This document shows, piece after piece, positions 56,488-64,000 of a DNA stretch of 64,000 bases. Within the stretch, counting starts at the first letter, position 1. Every line of letters starts with the position of its first letter. This stretch comes from Deinococcus psychrotolerans. GTDB lineage: Bacteria > Deinococcota > Deinococci > Deinococcales > Deinococcaceae. A model generated the notes under the pieces. That model was not told the DNA's origin. It saw nothing but the letters and a program-made list of their open reading frames with translations, and did not search any database. A program made the position numbers and the translations under genes. The DNA lies in the NCBI RefSeq assembly GCF_003860465.1, contig NZ_CP034183.1:2373501-2437500 (forward strand), written 5' to 3'.

Positions 56488-57531
56488 ATGTCCACTGCCT
56501 CACCTGATGCACTTCCTCCCGTTTGGTTCAGCAAAAATATTAGCCCCACCTTGCAGCGCATTCGCCAAGTCAAGCGCTCAGGGCGCTACCGGGTGCTGGC
56601 CAGCCACACTTCACCGGACGCGGGCTATCTCGGCGCGGCGGATCACGGCTTTGTCGAGCCGCCGATGCCCAGCGCGGCGGCGTATTTGGACTACGTGTTG
56701 CAAACGGTGCAGAAACACAACATAGCCGCGCTGGTGGCGGGGCGTTACGCCGCACATTTGGCCCAGCACCGCGCTGAAATCGGGGCCGCCGGTTGCCACC
56801 TCATCGTGCCCAGCACCGACCCGGCCAGTTTTGAGCGGTGCGAAGACAAAGCCCACTTTTACCAGACCTTCGCTGAGCACATCCCCATGCCCGAAACGCG
56901 GCCCGTGCAAAATTGGCCACAGATGCTGGCGGCGGCCCGCGAACTCGAAGCCAAGTACGGCTCGGCCTGCATCAAACCCGCATGCGGCATCTTCGGAATC
57001 GGCTTTAGGATTTTGACCGAGGGTGACGACCTCAAATACTTTCTGAGCGGCAACCCGCTGCGCCTGAGCTACCCCGCTGCCGAGCTGCTGTTTAAGGATC
57101 AGGAACTGCCGGTGATGCTGGTGATGGAAACCCTACCCGGCTTTGAATACAGCATTGACGTCCTCGCTCGCGGCGGCGAGCTGCTGACCTGCGTAATTCG
57201 GCGCAAGCTCGTGGGGCTGGGCAACCTGCAAACCGCCGTGGAGCATCCGCAGATGCGCGAGTGGACGGCCCTCCTCTGCCGCGAACTTCAGATGGACGGC
57301 CTCTTTAATGCCCAGTTCCGTGAAGACAAACACGGCCAGCCCAAACTCCTGGAAGTCAACGCCCGTGCCAGCGGCGGCTTGCCGATCAGCGCGGCGCTCA
57401 GCGGCCTGGATTTGGGCCTGCTGGAAGTGGATTCACATTTTGGTGTACCGCTGGGCGACCTCACTTTTGCGGCGGGCAGGCGCGTCACCGAGAGCCAGGA
57501 GGTCATTGCGCTGCCTGCAAAAGTGCTGTGA
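56488..57531 (+). CDS. ATP-grasp domain protein
   Basis: A 347-residue ATP-dependent ligase-like protein. The N-terminal pre-grasp Rossmann part (to about 110) includes IAALVAGRYAAHLAQH. The ATP-grasp core is seen in CEDKAHFYQTFAEHIPMP (about 117-134), ACIKPACGIFGIGFRIL (about 163-179; the nucleotide lysine), VMLVMETLPGFEYSIDVL (about 209-226) and LFNAQFREDKHGQPKLLEVNARASGG (about 271-296; metal Glu and Asn). It should join a carboxylate to an amine or thiol using ATP, substrates unknown. Its -10 is probably CATAAT at 56474, eight bases before the ATG. It is 50 bases upstream of the AIM24 gene. Confidence 0.82.
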   Translation: MSTASPDALPPVWFSKNISPTLQRIRQVKRSGRYRVLASHTSPDAGYLGAADHGFVEPPMPSAAAYLDYVLQTVQKHNIAALVAGRYAAHLAQHRAEIGAAGCHLIVPSTDPASFERCEDKAHFYQTFAEHIPMPETRPVQNWPQMLAAARELEAKYGSACIKPACGIFGIGFRILTEGDDLKYFLSGNPLRLSYPAAELLFKDQELPVMLVMETLPGFEYSIDVLARGGELLTCVIRRKLVGLGNLQTAVEHPQMREWTALLCRELQMDGLFNAQFREDKHGQPKLLEVNARASGGLPISAALSGLDLGLLEVDSHFGVPLGDLTFAAGRRVTESQEVIALPAKVL

Positions 57532-57581
57532 GGTAAACTGTGATTTCATCTCTACTTTAACTCCAAGGCAGGAGGCTCAGC

Positions 57582-58433
57582 ATGGAAAAGCGCCGTGAAA
57601 ATCTCAAGCAGCTCGACACCGCCGCTGGCAAGGGCGTGACCTTCACCACGTACCAAAGTCCGGTGCAGCCGCACGACCTCTACGAAGCGCAGCACTTCTA
57701 CGCCGCTGACCGCCTGGGAATGCGTCCCAACGTCCTCGAGATTAAGCTCGACGGCGGCGGAGCGCTGCTGCAACCCGGAGCTTTTCAGTTCAGCCGGGGC
57801 AATATCCGCATGAAGTCGCTGAGCGGAATGCAGAGTTCGCCGGGGATGGGCGGCGGCAATCAAGGTGGTGGCGGGCTGGGCGGCCTGCTCGGCGGGGTGG
57901 CGCGGATGGCGGCGGGGCGGGCGATGGGCGAGTCGTCGTCGCGCAACATCTTTCAGGGCAGCGGCGTGGTCTGGACAGAACCCACTTACAAGCACCTGAT
58001 TATCGGTGAAAAAGATTCGCCGAACGACAACTACATCATCGACGACGGAGCTTTTTACTCGTGCGAAACCAGCATGGACATGTCGCCGCGCCTCATGCTG
58101 GATGCCCGCGCTTTTGGCGGCAGCGGCTTGGTGTCGCCGGAACTCAAGGGAACCGGCTACTTCGTTCTTGAGAGCCCGGTGCCGTTCGAGGAAATCGAAA
58201 TCCACACCCTCAACAACGACGAAATGCGCATAGACGGCGACCTGATCTTGCTGTTTTCCAGCAGTTTGCAGTTCAATATCGAAAAGTTCGACCGGGGCTG
58301 GTTCAGCACGTACCGCAGCGGCGAGGGCATGATCTATAGCCTGACCGGCAGCGGCGTGGTGTGGCTGACCCCCACCGCACAGGCCGCCCGCAAACAAATT
58401 ACCGTGCCGCTGGGGGACAGCAGCAAAAGCTAA
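57582..58433 (+). CDS. AIM24 family protein
   Basis: A 283-residue beta-helix-like protein of the AIM24/TIGR00266 type. Family marks are VLEIKLDGGGALLQPGAF near 48-65, RNIFQGSGVVWTEP (about 119-132), FYSCETSMDMSPRLML, GLVSPELKGTGYFVLESPVPFEEIE (about 179-203) and FRGW-like KFDRGWFSTYRSGEGMIYSLTGSG. A Gly/Met-rich insert (about 75-105) interrupts the first half. The molecular role is unknown in bacteria. An AGGAGG site supports the ATG. It is probably co-transcribed with the ATP-grasp gene. Confidence 0.82.
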   Translation: MEKRRENLKQLDTAAGKGVTFTTYQSPVQPHDLYEAQHFYAADRLGMRPNVLEIKLDGGGALLQPGAFQFSRGNIRMKSLSGMQSSPGMGGGNQGGGGLGGLLGGVARMAAGRAMGESSSRNIFQGSGVVWTEPTYKHLIIGEKDSPNDNYIIDDGAFYSCETSMDMSPRLMLDARAFGGSGLVSPELKGTGYFVLESPVPFEEIEIHTLNNDEMRIDGDLILLFSSSLQFNIEKFDRGWFSTYRSGEGMIYSLTGSGVVWLTPTAQAARKQITVPLGDSSKS

Positions 58434-58446
58434 TTTAAGGACGTTT

Positions 58447-60504
58447 CTACTTGCTAGCCTGCGTGGCCACGCCCGTCACCAGCGCCTCGCGGATGCCGCG
58501 TGCGATGCCCAGCGCCACCCGCTCGAGGTAGTTGTCGTCTTCCAAGTTGCTGCCGTCGACCGGATGGCCCACGAAGCCGATTTCGACCAAAGCGGCGGGC
58601 ACCCGCGAGCCGCGCAGCACCGCCAGCGAGCGCGAGCTTTTCAGCCCCTGGTTATAAGCTCCAGTGGTTTGAATGATGTTGGCTTGCAGCAATCCGGCAA
58701 AAGCGGAACTGGCGGCGTTGTTGTTGTTCCACCAGGTTTCGATGCCGTAGCCCCTGAGCACATTGACCGGCTCCATGCTGTTGGCGTGAATGCTGACATA
58801 GAGCTGAGCGCCGTTGTAGCCCAGCGCGGCGCGGGCATTGAGGTCGGTGTTTTTGTCGTTGGAAATGGCGCTGTCGTTTTCGCGGCTCATGATGACATTG
58901 ATGCCCGCCGACTGAAGGTAGCGCCGCACCCGCAGGGCCACGTCCAGCACCACCATTTTCTCGGTCACCAGGCCCACCGCGCCGGGGTCGCGCCCACCGT
59001 GCCCGGCGTCAATGACGACGCTGGGCAGCGCCAAGGCCGTTCCGTTGAAGGTCAGCGCGGATGAGCGCACGGGCGGCGCGGCGGCCAGCACTTTCTCGGC
59101 AGGCAAAAGTGGGGTGGTGTTGGCAAAGGCGGGCGAAAAGTCGATCGCCAGCCGTGAGCGGTCTGAGCCGCTGGCGGGCGGCAGCAACACGCCGCGCCAG
59201 CCGCTGTGCAAAGTCAGCGGCGAGGATGAAAGCAAAAAGACGTTGCTGCGGCTGGCCGTGCTGGAACCCGCCACCGCCGGACTGTAGCGCCAGCCGCGCA
59301 GCTCGCTGCTGACGATGCCGGCACTGAGCGGATCTGCGCCGACGCCGACCAGGTCGATGCTCAGACCCAGCGCTCCCGGTGAGATTTGAAAACTGGTGCC
59401 GGGCGGCAAGTCGAGCACCACCCGCGTGACGCCGGGGTTTTTGCCGATGCGCGGGGCGGCCAAAATGGCTCCGGCCTGCGGGCTGCCGTTGGCTTTGCCG
59501 CGCGTGATGTTGGGATCGCCGTCAATGATGCCGGGTAGGCCCACAGCGGGCGCGGGCAAAGCGCCAGCCGCGTTGCCCAGCGAGTCGCCGGGCGGCAGTT
59601 GGCTGGCCGCGCTGGTTCCCGAACTTCCGGCGGGCGCGGCCGCGTCACTGGGCGAAAGGAGGCCCTGCGCGGGGTCGGCGAGGCCCACGGCTGAACTGAA
59701 CGCGGAAGCGGTGGAAGCGGGTGAACTGGTCGCCGCGCCACGGCTTAAGCTGATTGGCGGTGCAGTGCTCAGGCTATTTTTGGGCGCAAGCGGGGTCAGC
59801 CCCACGCCGCCCGGACTCACCGCTTGCTCGCTGGGCGGGGGGGGATCGGTTTTCACCGTGCCGCGCAGACTGGCCGCCGCGCCGCCGCCGATGGCCGGGC
59901 CAAGTTCCAAAATCAGTACCCGCCCGCCGGAGGCGATGATGGCTTCACTGGCCCGCCACCCGCTTTTGGCGCTGAGCGAAAACGGTGTGGCGAGCCTGAT
60001 CTGCACGCCGCTGGGCGAGGAGGCCACCCGGTATTCACCGACAGCGGCACCGAGTTGGGCGGTGACACTGGGCGCTGAGCGCACTTGCCGGAACTCGAGG
60101 CGTAGGCCGCTGAATTCTTGGGTCAGGCTGTAGACGACGCCGGTGGGCAGATCGTAGACCACTTTGGTTTGGCTGCCCTCGCTGTAGACGCGGGGCGAGC
60201 CGAGCGCGGGAAACTCGCTGGCGTTGGGGGCCGCTGCCGGCGCAAGTGGACTGAGACGGCTGGTGGAGGGGGGATTACTGGACGGGGTGGGGCTGACTGA
60301 GTTGCTGAGCGCTGAAGTGCTGGTTGGGGAAGTGCTGGTTTGCAGTGCGGGAGCCGTGAGCGGCATCAGTCCCGGCAAGCTCTGGGCAGGTGCGCCGCGC
60401 ACAAACGGGTCGCTGGGCGCAGCAGTCTGGGCGGCAACCTGCTGAGTGAGGAGCGCTCCCAGCAACAAGCTTGCAGATGAAAGGATCTTGAAGGCGTCCC
60501 GCAT
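58447..60504 (-). CDS. N-acetylmuramoyl-L-alanine amidase with extended N-terminal region
   Basis: A 685-residue exported peptidoglycan amidase. Residues 1-25 are a signal peptide. Residues about 30-95 are a Ser/Thr/Pro linker. Two AMIN-like beta domains follow (about 100-215: [17 protein letters not shown]; about 345-470: [15 protein letters not shown]), separated by another low-complexity linker. The C-terminal Amidase_3 zinc domain runs from about 493, [16 protein letters not shown] (first His), then Glu in [10 protein letters not shown], His in YVSIHANS, and Glu in [10 protein letters not shown]. It is large for an AmiC-type enzyme. AAGG precedes the ATG. A run of eight G at 59837-59844 lies in the linker. 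Confidence 0.9.
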   Translation of the reverse strand: MRDAFKILSSASLLLGALLTQQVAAQTAAPSDPFVRGAPAQSLPGLMPLTAPALQTSTSPTSTSALSNSVSPTPSSNPPSTSRLSPLAPAAAPNASEFPALGSPRVYSEGSQTKVVYDLPTGVVYSLTQEFSGLRLEFRQVRSAPSVTAQLGAAVGEYRVASSPSGVQIRLATPFSLSAKSGWRASEAIIASGGRVLILELGPAIGGGAAASLRGTVKTDPPPPSEQAVSPGGVGLTPLAPKNSLSTAPPISLSRGAATSSPASTASAFSSAVGLADPAQGLLSPSDAAAPAGSSGTSAASQLPPGDSLGNAAGALPAPAVGLPGIIDGDPNITRGKANGSPQAGAILAAPRIGKNPGVTRVVLDLPPGTSFQISPGALGLSIDLVGVGADPLSAGIVSSELRGWRYSPAVAGSSTASRSNVFLLSSSPLTLHSGWRGVLLPPASGSDRSRLAIDFSPAFANTTPLLPAEKVLAAAPPVRSSALTFNGTALALPSVVIDAGHGGRDPGAVGLVTEKMVVLDVALRVRRYLQSAGINVIMSRENDSAISNDKNTDLNARAALGYNGAQLYVSIHANSMEPVNVLRGYGIETWWNNNNAASSAFAGLLQANIIQTTGAYNQGLKSSRSLAVLRGSRVPAALVEIGFVGHPVDGSNLEDDNYLERVALGIARGIREALVTGVATQASK

Positions 60505-60607
60505 GTCTGAGCCTTACTTTAAGACTCTGGGAGTGAGAAGCGCTCAGGCAAGTCTCATCCAAGGGTTAACTCGGCGTAATCAGGTGGCGGCACACCGGCC
60601 CAGGCCC

Positions 60608-60619
60608 TATCCTCAGGCC
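60608..60619 (+). promoter_or_regulatory. leaderless promoter (-10 TATCCT) of the Nudix gene
   Basis: TATCCT at 60608-60613 is six bases from the ATG at 60620, which fixes that start against longer frames. Confidence 0.5.
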
Positions 60620-61207
60620 ATGACCGAGCATCCCAACTGGCCCCACCTGATTGCCGACGAGCAGCAGCCCTGGCAAACGCTGAGCCGCACCGAACTCAGC
60701 GGCCCGCCGCGCCGCTTGGTGCGCGACGTGGTGCGCCTGCACGGCGGCGGGGAAGCCGAATATGTCTACCGGCCACGCGGCCCCCGCGCCGTATTCGTGT
60801 TTCCGGTTACGGCCTCGGGTCATGGCGTGCTGATCCGCGAGTACCGCTATCCACTGGGGGCCAGCATCTGTGCGGTGGTGGCGGGCGGAGTGGAGGAGGG
60901 CGAAGAATTGGGAAGCGCCGCTGCCCGCGAACTCAAAGAAGAAGCGGGCGGCGTGGCGAGCGAGTGGGTCGCTCTGCCGGGGTTTTATCCGCAGCCGAGC
61001 ATCAGCGGGGCGGTGTTTTATCCGTTTTTGGCGTTTGGTGCTGAGTTGGGGAGCACCCAAAATGAAGACAGTGAACTGATCGAGCGCTTGGTCTTGCCGC
61101 TGCCTGAAATTTACGAACAATTGGAAGCGGGTCAGATTTTTGACGGCCCCAGCAGTTTGGTGTTGTTTCACGCCCGACGCGAACTGGAGCGGCGCGGGCT
61201 GCTGTGA
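60620..61207 (+). CDS. Nudix hydrolase (ADP-sugar diphosphatase type)
   Basis: A 195-residue Nudix enzyme. The Nudix box [17 protein letters not shown] then KEEAGGV (about 91-114) contains every conserved Glu. The upstream strand [22 protein letters not shown] and downstream [19 protein letters not shown] are typical of the ADP-ribose/ADP-sugar branch, suggesting ADP-ribose or a related substrate. The YigZ ATG overlaps its stop by one base (TGATG). Confidence 0.88.
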   Translation: MTEHPNWPHLIADEQQPWQTLSRTELSGPPRRLVRDVVRLHGGGEAEYVYRPRGPRAVFVFPVTASGHGVLIREYRYPLGASICAVVAGGVEEGEELGSAAARELKEEAGGVASEWVALPGFYPQPSISGAVFYPFLAFGAELGSTQNEDSELIERLVLPLPEIYEQLEAGQIFDGPSSLVLFHARRELERRGLL

Positions 61208-61836
61208 TGGCTGGGCCACCCGCCGACCTGACGCCGTTTGCGACGCTGGCGCAGCCGCACCGCACAGACGCCGTGATAGACGGCAGCGAGTTTCTGGCCT
61301 TTGCTGAGCGGGCCGACACGCCCGAACAAGCGCTGGCTCAGCTTGCCGCCCTCAAAGAGCGTTACCCCGACGCCACCCACCACTGCTGGGCTTACCAGAT
61401 TGGCCCGCTTTACCGCTTCTCCGATGATGGCGAACCCAGCGGCACGGCGGGAATGCCGATGCTGAGGGCCATCCAGGGGCAGGGCCTCGATCACCTGATG
61501 GTGGTGGTGGTGCGCTATTACGGCGGCGTCAAACTCGGCACCGGCGGGCTGGCGCGGGCCTACGGCGGGGGCTGCGCCGAGTGCCTGCGAACTGCCGAGC
61601 GTTTTGAAGTTCGCCCCCGCCTGACGCGCCAAGTTTCGGTGCCCTACGAGTTTCTCAGCGCCCTGTATCACCTGTTGGTTCAGTTCGATACGGGACGCGG
61701 TGAGGAGAGCTACAGCGGCGCGGGCGTGAGCTTGCCGGTGCAGCTTTATCCTGAAGACGTGGAGGCGTTCGGGGCGGCTCTGCAAGACGCCACGCGGGGG
61801 AGCGGGACGCTGGAAGAAACGGCGGGAGGGGTCTAG
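61207..61836 (+). CDS. YigZ/IMPACT family protein
   Basis: A 209-residue member of the YigZ family. The N-terminal IMPACT domain shows [45 protein letters not shown] (about 77-92; the diagnostic [10 protein letters not shown]) and [21 protein letters not shown] (about 101-121). The C-terminal half is a DUF1949-like ferredoxin fold. Eukaryotic IMPACT binds GCN1; the bacterial role is unsettled. A GTG at 61204 is the alternative start. Its TAG stop overlaps the ispE stop on the other strand. Confidence 0.9.
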   Translation: MAGPPADLTPFATLAQPHRTDAVIDGSEFLAFAERADTPEQALAQLAALKERYPDATHHCWAYQIGPLYRFSDDGEPSGTAGMPMLRAIQGQGLDHLMVVVVRYYGGVKLGTGGLARAYGGGCAECLRTAERFEVRPRLTRQVSVPYEFLSALYHLLVQFDTGRGEESYSGAGVSLPVQLYPEDVEAFGAALQDATRGSGTLEETAGGV

Positions 61837-62684
61837 ACCGCCAGTCCACTCCTAATCTGTGCTGCCCGCGCCCACCAGTTCGGAAACTGGGCCTGTAAGT
61901 TTGTGGCGGCGGCTCTCGCCTGCGCCTCACTTCGGGCCAGTCCAAACACCGTGCTGCCCGAACCGCTCATCAGCAGGCTGTGGAGGCCGATTTGGGTGAG
62001 GGCGCTGAGCGCGGCGGCAATCGGCGAGTGACGAACCACCACCGCGTCTTGCAGAGCGTTGAAATACGGCACCATCTGGCCCGCTGCCAATGCGCCGAGC
62101 AGTGCGGGAGCGTCCAGCGGCGGGGTGTAAGCCCCCGTTTCGTCCAGCCACACATAAGCGTCGCGGGCGCTGACCGCCACACCGGGATTGAGCAGCACCA
62201 GCCAGCTCGGCGGGGCGTCGAGGGGGGTCAGGCGCTCCCCGATCCCCTCGGCCAACGCCGCGCCGCCCAGCAAAAAGAACGGCACGTCTGCGCCGAGTTG
62301 CTGGGCGAGGGTGTGTAGATTAACGCCCGCCGGATACAGCTGCGCCAGCGCCAGCAAGGTACTCGCCGCGTCGCTGCTGCCGCCGCCGAGGCCACTGGCC
62401 AGCGGCAATACTTTATGCAGCGTGAGCTGAGCGCCGCCTTTCACACCCGCCGCCCTGAAGTACAGCTCAGCCGCCCGGTACACCAGATTCCTACTGTCAG
62501 TCGGCAAGTCTGCGCCCAAGACTTTCAGTGTCAATTCAGGCGCGGGCCTGACCTCCAACTCGTCGCCCACCGACAGCGGCAGCATCACGCTGGAGATGTC
62601 GTGGTAACCGTCAGAGCGCAGGCCCAGCACCGAGAGGCCCAGATTGATTTTGGCGGGGGCAAAGACTTTGAGTGTTTCAGGCAT
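61833..62684 (-). CDS. ispE: 4-diphosphocytidyl-2-C-methyl-D-erythritol kinase
   Basis: GHMP kinase of the MEP isoprenoid pathway, acting after Isp[26 protein letters not shown] (about 5-29) is the substrate-binding start. The ATP loop is [21 protein letters not shown] (about 92-112). [18 protein letters not shown] follows. [13 protein letters not shown] near 245 is the C-terminal GHMP motif. It has 283 residues, normal. The gene overlaps ispD by eight bases and shares a CTAG stop with YigZ. Confidence 0.94.
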   Translation of the reverse strand: MPETLKVFAPAKINLGLSVLGLRSDGYHDISSVMLPLSVGDELEVRPAPELTLKVLGADLPTDSRNLVYRAAELYFRAAGVKGGAQLTLHKVLPLASGLGGGSSDAASTLLALAQLYPAGVNLHTLAQQLGADVPFFLLGGAALAEGIGERLTPLDAPPSWLVLLNPGVAVSARDAYVWLDETGAYTPPLDAPALLGALAAGQMVPYFNALQDAVVVRHSPIAAALSALTQIGLHSLLMSGSGSTVFGLARSEAQARAAATNLQAQFPNWWARAAQIRSGLAV

Positions 62685-63354
62685 GCTCGGCGTCCCAGAG
62701 TCGTGCCAGCGCTTTGGCCAAGATCAGGTCGCCGGGCGTGGTGACTTTAAAAAGTCGGGCGTCCCCCAAAATCAGCGCCACCGGCAAGCCCAGCCGCGCC
62801 ACCAGCCCGGCGTCGTCGGTGGCCTGAATGCCGCTTTTCTCGGCGGCTCGGTGGGCTTCCAGCAGCAGCTCACGCCGAAAGCCCTGCGGCGTCTGCACCG
62901 CCCACAGGCCCTCCCGGGAAGTCAGTTGGCCCCACAAGTTCGGCCCAGCCTGACGCACCAGCGTGTCGGCGACCGGCAGCGCGGCGGTGGCGGCTCCGGT
63001 TTGGGCAGCGGCAGCTTTGACAGCCTCACCCACGCTCGGCGGCAAAAAGGGCCGCGCCGCGTCGTGGATCAGCACCACGTCGGCTTCACTGGCTTGCAGC
63101 AGCGCCAACACCGAGGCTTGGCGGGTCGCGCCTCCGGTGATGGCGCGGACGTCACCCGGCAAGTTCAAATCATGCAGGGCGTAACCGTCCGGTAGGGCCA
63201 CCACCACCTCGTCAACAAGTGGTGCGAGGGCCGCCACGCTGCGGGCTAGCAGGCTCAGGCCGCCGACAGTGACAAATGCTTTTGGCCCCTGCCCCAAGCG
63301 GGTGCCCAGTCCGGCAGCGGGAATCAGGGCCGCGGTGCGCTGGGGAAGCGTCAA
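62677..63354 (-). CDS. ispD: 2-C-methyl-D-erythritol 4-phosphate cytidylyltransferase
   Basis: Third enzyme of the MEP pathway, coupling CTP and MEP. The nucleotide-binding opening LIPAAGLGTRLGQGPKAF (about 10-27) has the conserved glycines and lysine. VLIHDAARPFLPP (about 93-105) is the CTP motif, and VQTPQGFRRELL near 150 is diagnostic. TDDAGLVARLG is also present. It overlaps ispE (eight bases) and ubiX (four bases), so ubiX-ispD-ispE form one operon. It has 225 residues, standard. Confidence 0.94.
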   Translation of the reverse strand: MTLPQRTAALIPAAGLGTRLGQGPKAFVTVGGLSLLARSVAALAPLVDEVVVALPDGYALHDLNLPGDVRAITGGATRQASVLALLQASEADVVLIHDAARPFLPPSVGEAVKAAAAQTGAATAALPVADTLVRQAGPNLWGQLTSREGLWAVQTPQGFRRELLLEAHRAAEKSGIQATDDAGLVARLGLPVALILGDARLFKVTTPGDLILAKALARLWDAEHA

Positions 63355-63908
63355 GCCTCGCCCCAGCGCTTAAAATCGCCCGCTTCCAGCCCAAACTGAT
63401 CGAGCACCCGCGCCGTAACGAAATGCAGCAGTTCGTCCACCGTTTTGGGCGCGTGATAAAAGCCCGGGCTGGCGCTCATCAAGCTGGCTCCGGCGTCATG
63501 GGCCAGCAGCATGTTTTGCAACATCGGGCGCGGCAGCGGGTCTTCGCGGGTCACCAGCACCAGCGGGCGGCGCTCTTTGAGGGTCACGTGGGCGGCGCGG
63601 GAGAGCAGATTGTCGGCAAAGCCGTGGGCGATTTTGGCCAGCGTTCCGGCGCTGCACGGCACCACCAGCATGCCCGCCGTGCGGTAGGAGCCGCTGGCAA
63701 TGCTGGCCCCCAGATCGCGGTCGTCGTGAACGGTGTGCACCAGTTCGGTCAGGTCGCTCAGTTGCGGCCCGCCTTCCATGCTCATCACCCGCTTGGCGCC
63801 GCTGGAAACCACCAGATGCGTTTCCACATCCAGGCTGCTCAGCGCCCTCAAAATGCTCAGGGCATACGGCATCCCGCTGCCTCCCGAAACGCCAACCACC
63901 AATCGCAT
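63351..63908 (-). CDS. ubiX: flavin prenyltransferase UbiX
   Basis: Makes prenylated FMN, the cofactor of UbiD decarboxylases. It has 185 residues, normal. The flavin-binding start is VVGVSGGSGMPYALSILRAL (about 4-23). SIASGSYRTAGMLVVPCSAGTLAKIAHG (about 69-96) contains the family SxxxxxMvvaPCSxxTLA motif. VTREDPLPRPMLQNMLL (about 118-134) and MSASPGFYHAPKTVDEL follow. The start is the ATG at 63908, set by TAGCCT seven bases upstream. Its partner UbiD is not in the window. Grouping with ispD/ispE fits, since prenyl phosphate comes from that route. Confidence 0.93.
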   Translation of the reverse strand: MRLVVGVSGGSGMPYALSILRALSSLDVETHLVVSSGAKRVMSMEGGPQLSDLTELVHTVHDDRDLGASIASGSYRTAGMLVVPCSAGTLAKIAHGFADNLLSRAAHVTLKERRPLVLVTREDPLPRPMLQNMLLAHDAGASLMSASPGFYHAPKTVDELLHFVTARVLDQFGLEAGDFKRWGEA

Positions 63909-63921
63909 GCGGCTCAGGCTA
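63909..63921 (-). promoter_or_regulatory. leaderless promoter (-10 TAGCCT) of the ubiX-ispD-ispE operon
   Basis: TAGCCT on the minus strand (63916-63921) is seven bases from the ATG. Confidence 0.55.
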
Positions 63922-63972
63922 GCAGAAGGCGGCAAGTTTCCGGCAGGACGAATGAACTTGGTTCAGCCCGCT

Positions 63973-64000
63973 TCACTTGTCGAACTTGGCGTACCCCGCT
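63973..64000 (-). CDS. possible C-terminal tail of a gene beyond the window
   Basis: On the minus strand the last 28 bases can be read as AGYAKFDK followed by a stop. The piece is too short to name, and another frame is also open, so this is only a possible gene end. Confidence 0.2.

Overview
The window is a dense, G+C-rich bacterial chromosome segment that fits the genus Deinococcus. Supporting points are the mix of ATG, GTG and TTG starts, the Deinococcus-style gene content (E3-binding-domain protein, SPOR, TPR and YbjN proteins, DUF1684, archaeal-type ApgM, a nicotinamide-based NAD salvage operon), and above all the promoters. About nineteen genes carry a TANNNT -10 hexamer only 5 to 7 bases before the start codon, the leaderless-mRNA arrangement known from Deinococcus. 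I saw no IS element, prophage, CRISPR array, rRNA or tRNA. The window is mostly core genome with some lineage-specific genes.

Layout. 1-5175: an ADP-ribosylglycohydrolase (cut by the window edge), an unknown protein, and a coupled NAD salvage operon (nadV, an A+T-richer unknown ORF, pnuC, nadR). 5203-9077: small hydrolases and DUF1684. 9110-14907: folE, purA, a degenerate E2-like protein, an ELFV-type dehydrogenase lacking its catalytic lysine, and udk. 14950-20870: GNAT, phosphoesterase, M42 peptidase, apaG, YbjN-like, rlmN and a secreted hydrolase. 20930-30282: TPR and SPOR envelope proteins, rex plus a lipoprotein, a cyclic-di-AMP receptor, a DsbA-like protein, rqcH, GNAT and a 2-hydroxyacid dehydrogenase. 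30449-32223: signal peptidase I and a small protein kinase.

32241-44405 is one long minus-strand block. It holds fatty-acid beta-oxidation functions (FadB-type fusion, thiolase, acyl-CoA dehydrogenase, MaoC hydratase, SDR, PaaI thioesterase) interleaved with two esterases, a glycosyltransferase, a CDP-alcohol phosphotransferase-like protein and three unknown or DUF proteins, many with overlapping stops and starts. A 15-bp palindrome occurs twice, upstream of the FadB-type gene and over the -35 of the acyl-CoA dehydrogenase, with 14 of 15 bases identical. It is a good candidate for a shared fatty-acid repressor operator.

44617-64000: quinone oxidoreductase, surE, a PadR-HAAS regulatory pair with a palindromic operator, a TPR protein, a 994-residue NTPase-TPR protein, apgM, a cysteine-less ArsC-like protein, cyclopropane synthase, a stress-like protein, an ATP-grasp and AIM24 pair, a large N-acetylmuramoyl-alanine amidase, Nudix, YigZ, ispE-ispD-ubiX, and a possible gene tail at the edge. 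Convergent gene ends are commonly marked by long perfect hairpins. I found no clear new multi-gene defence or biosynthetic system. The best leads are the shared palindrome, the catalytically dead paralogues, the odd ORF inside the NAD operon and the giant NTPase.
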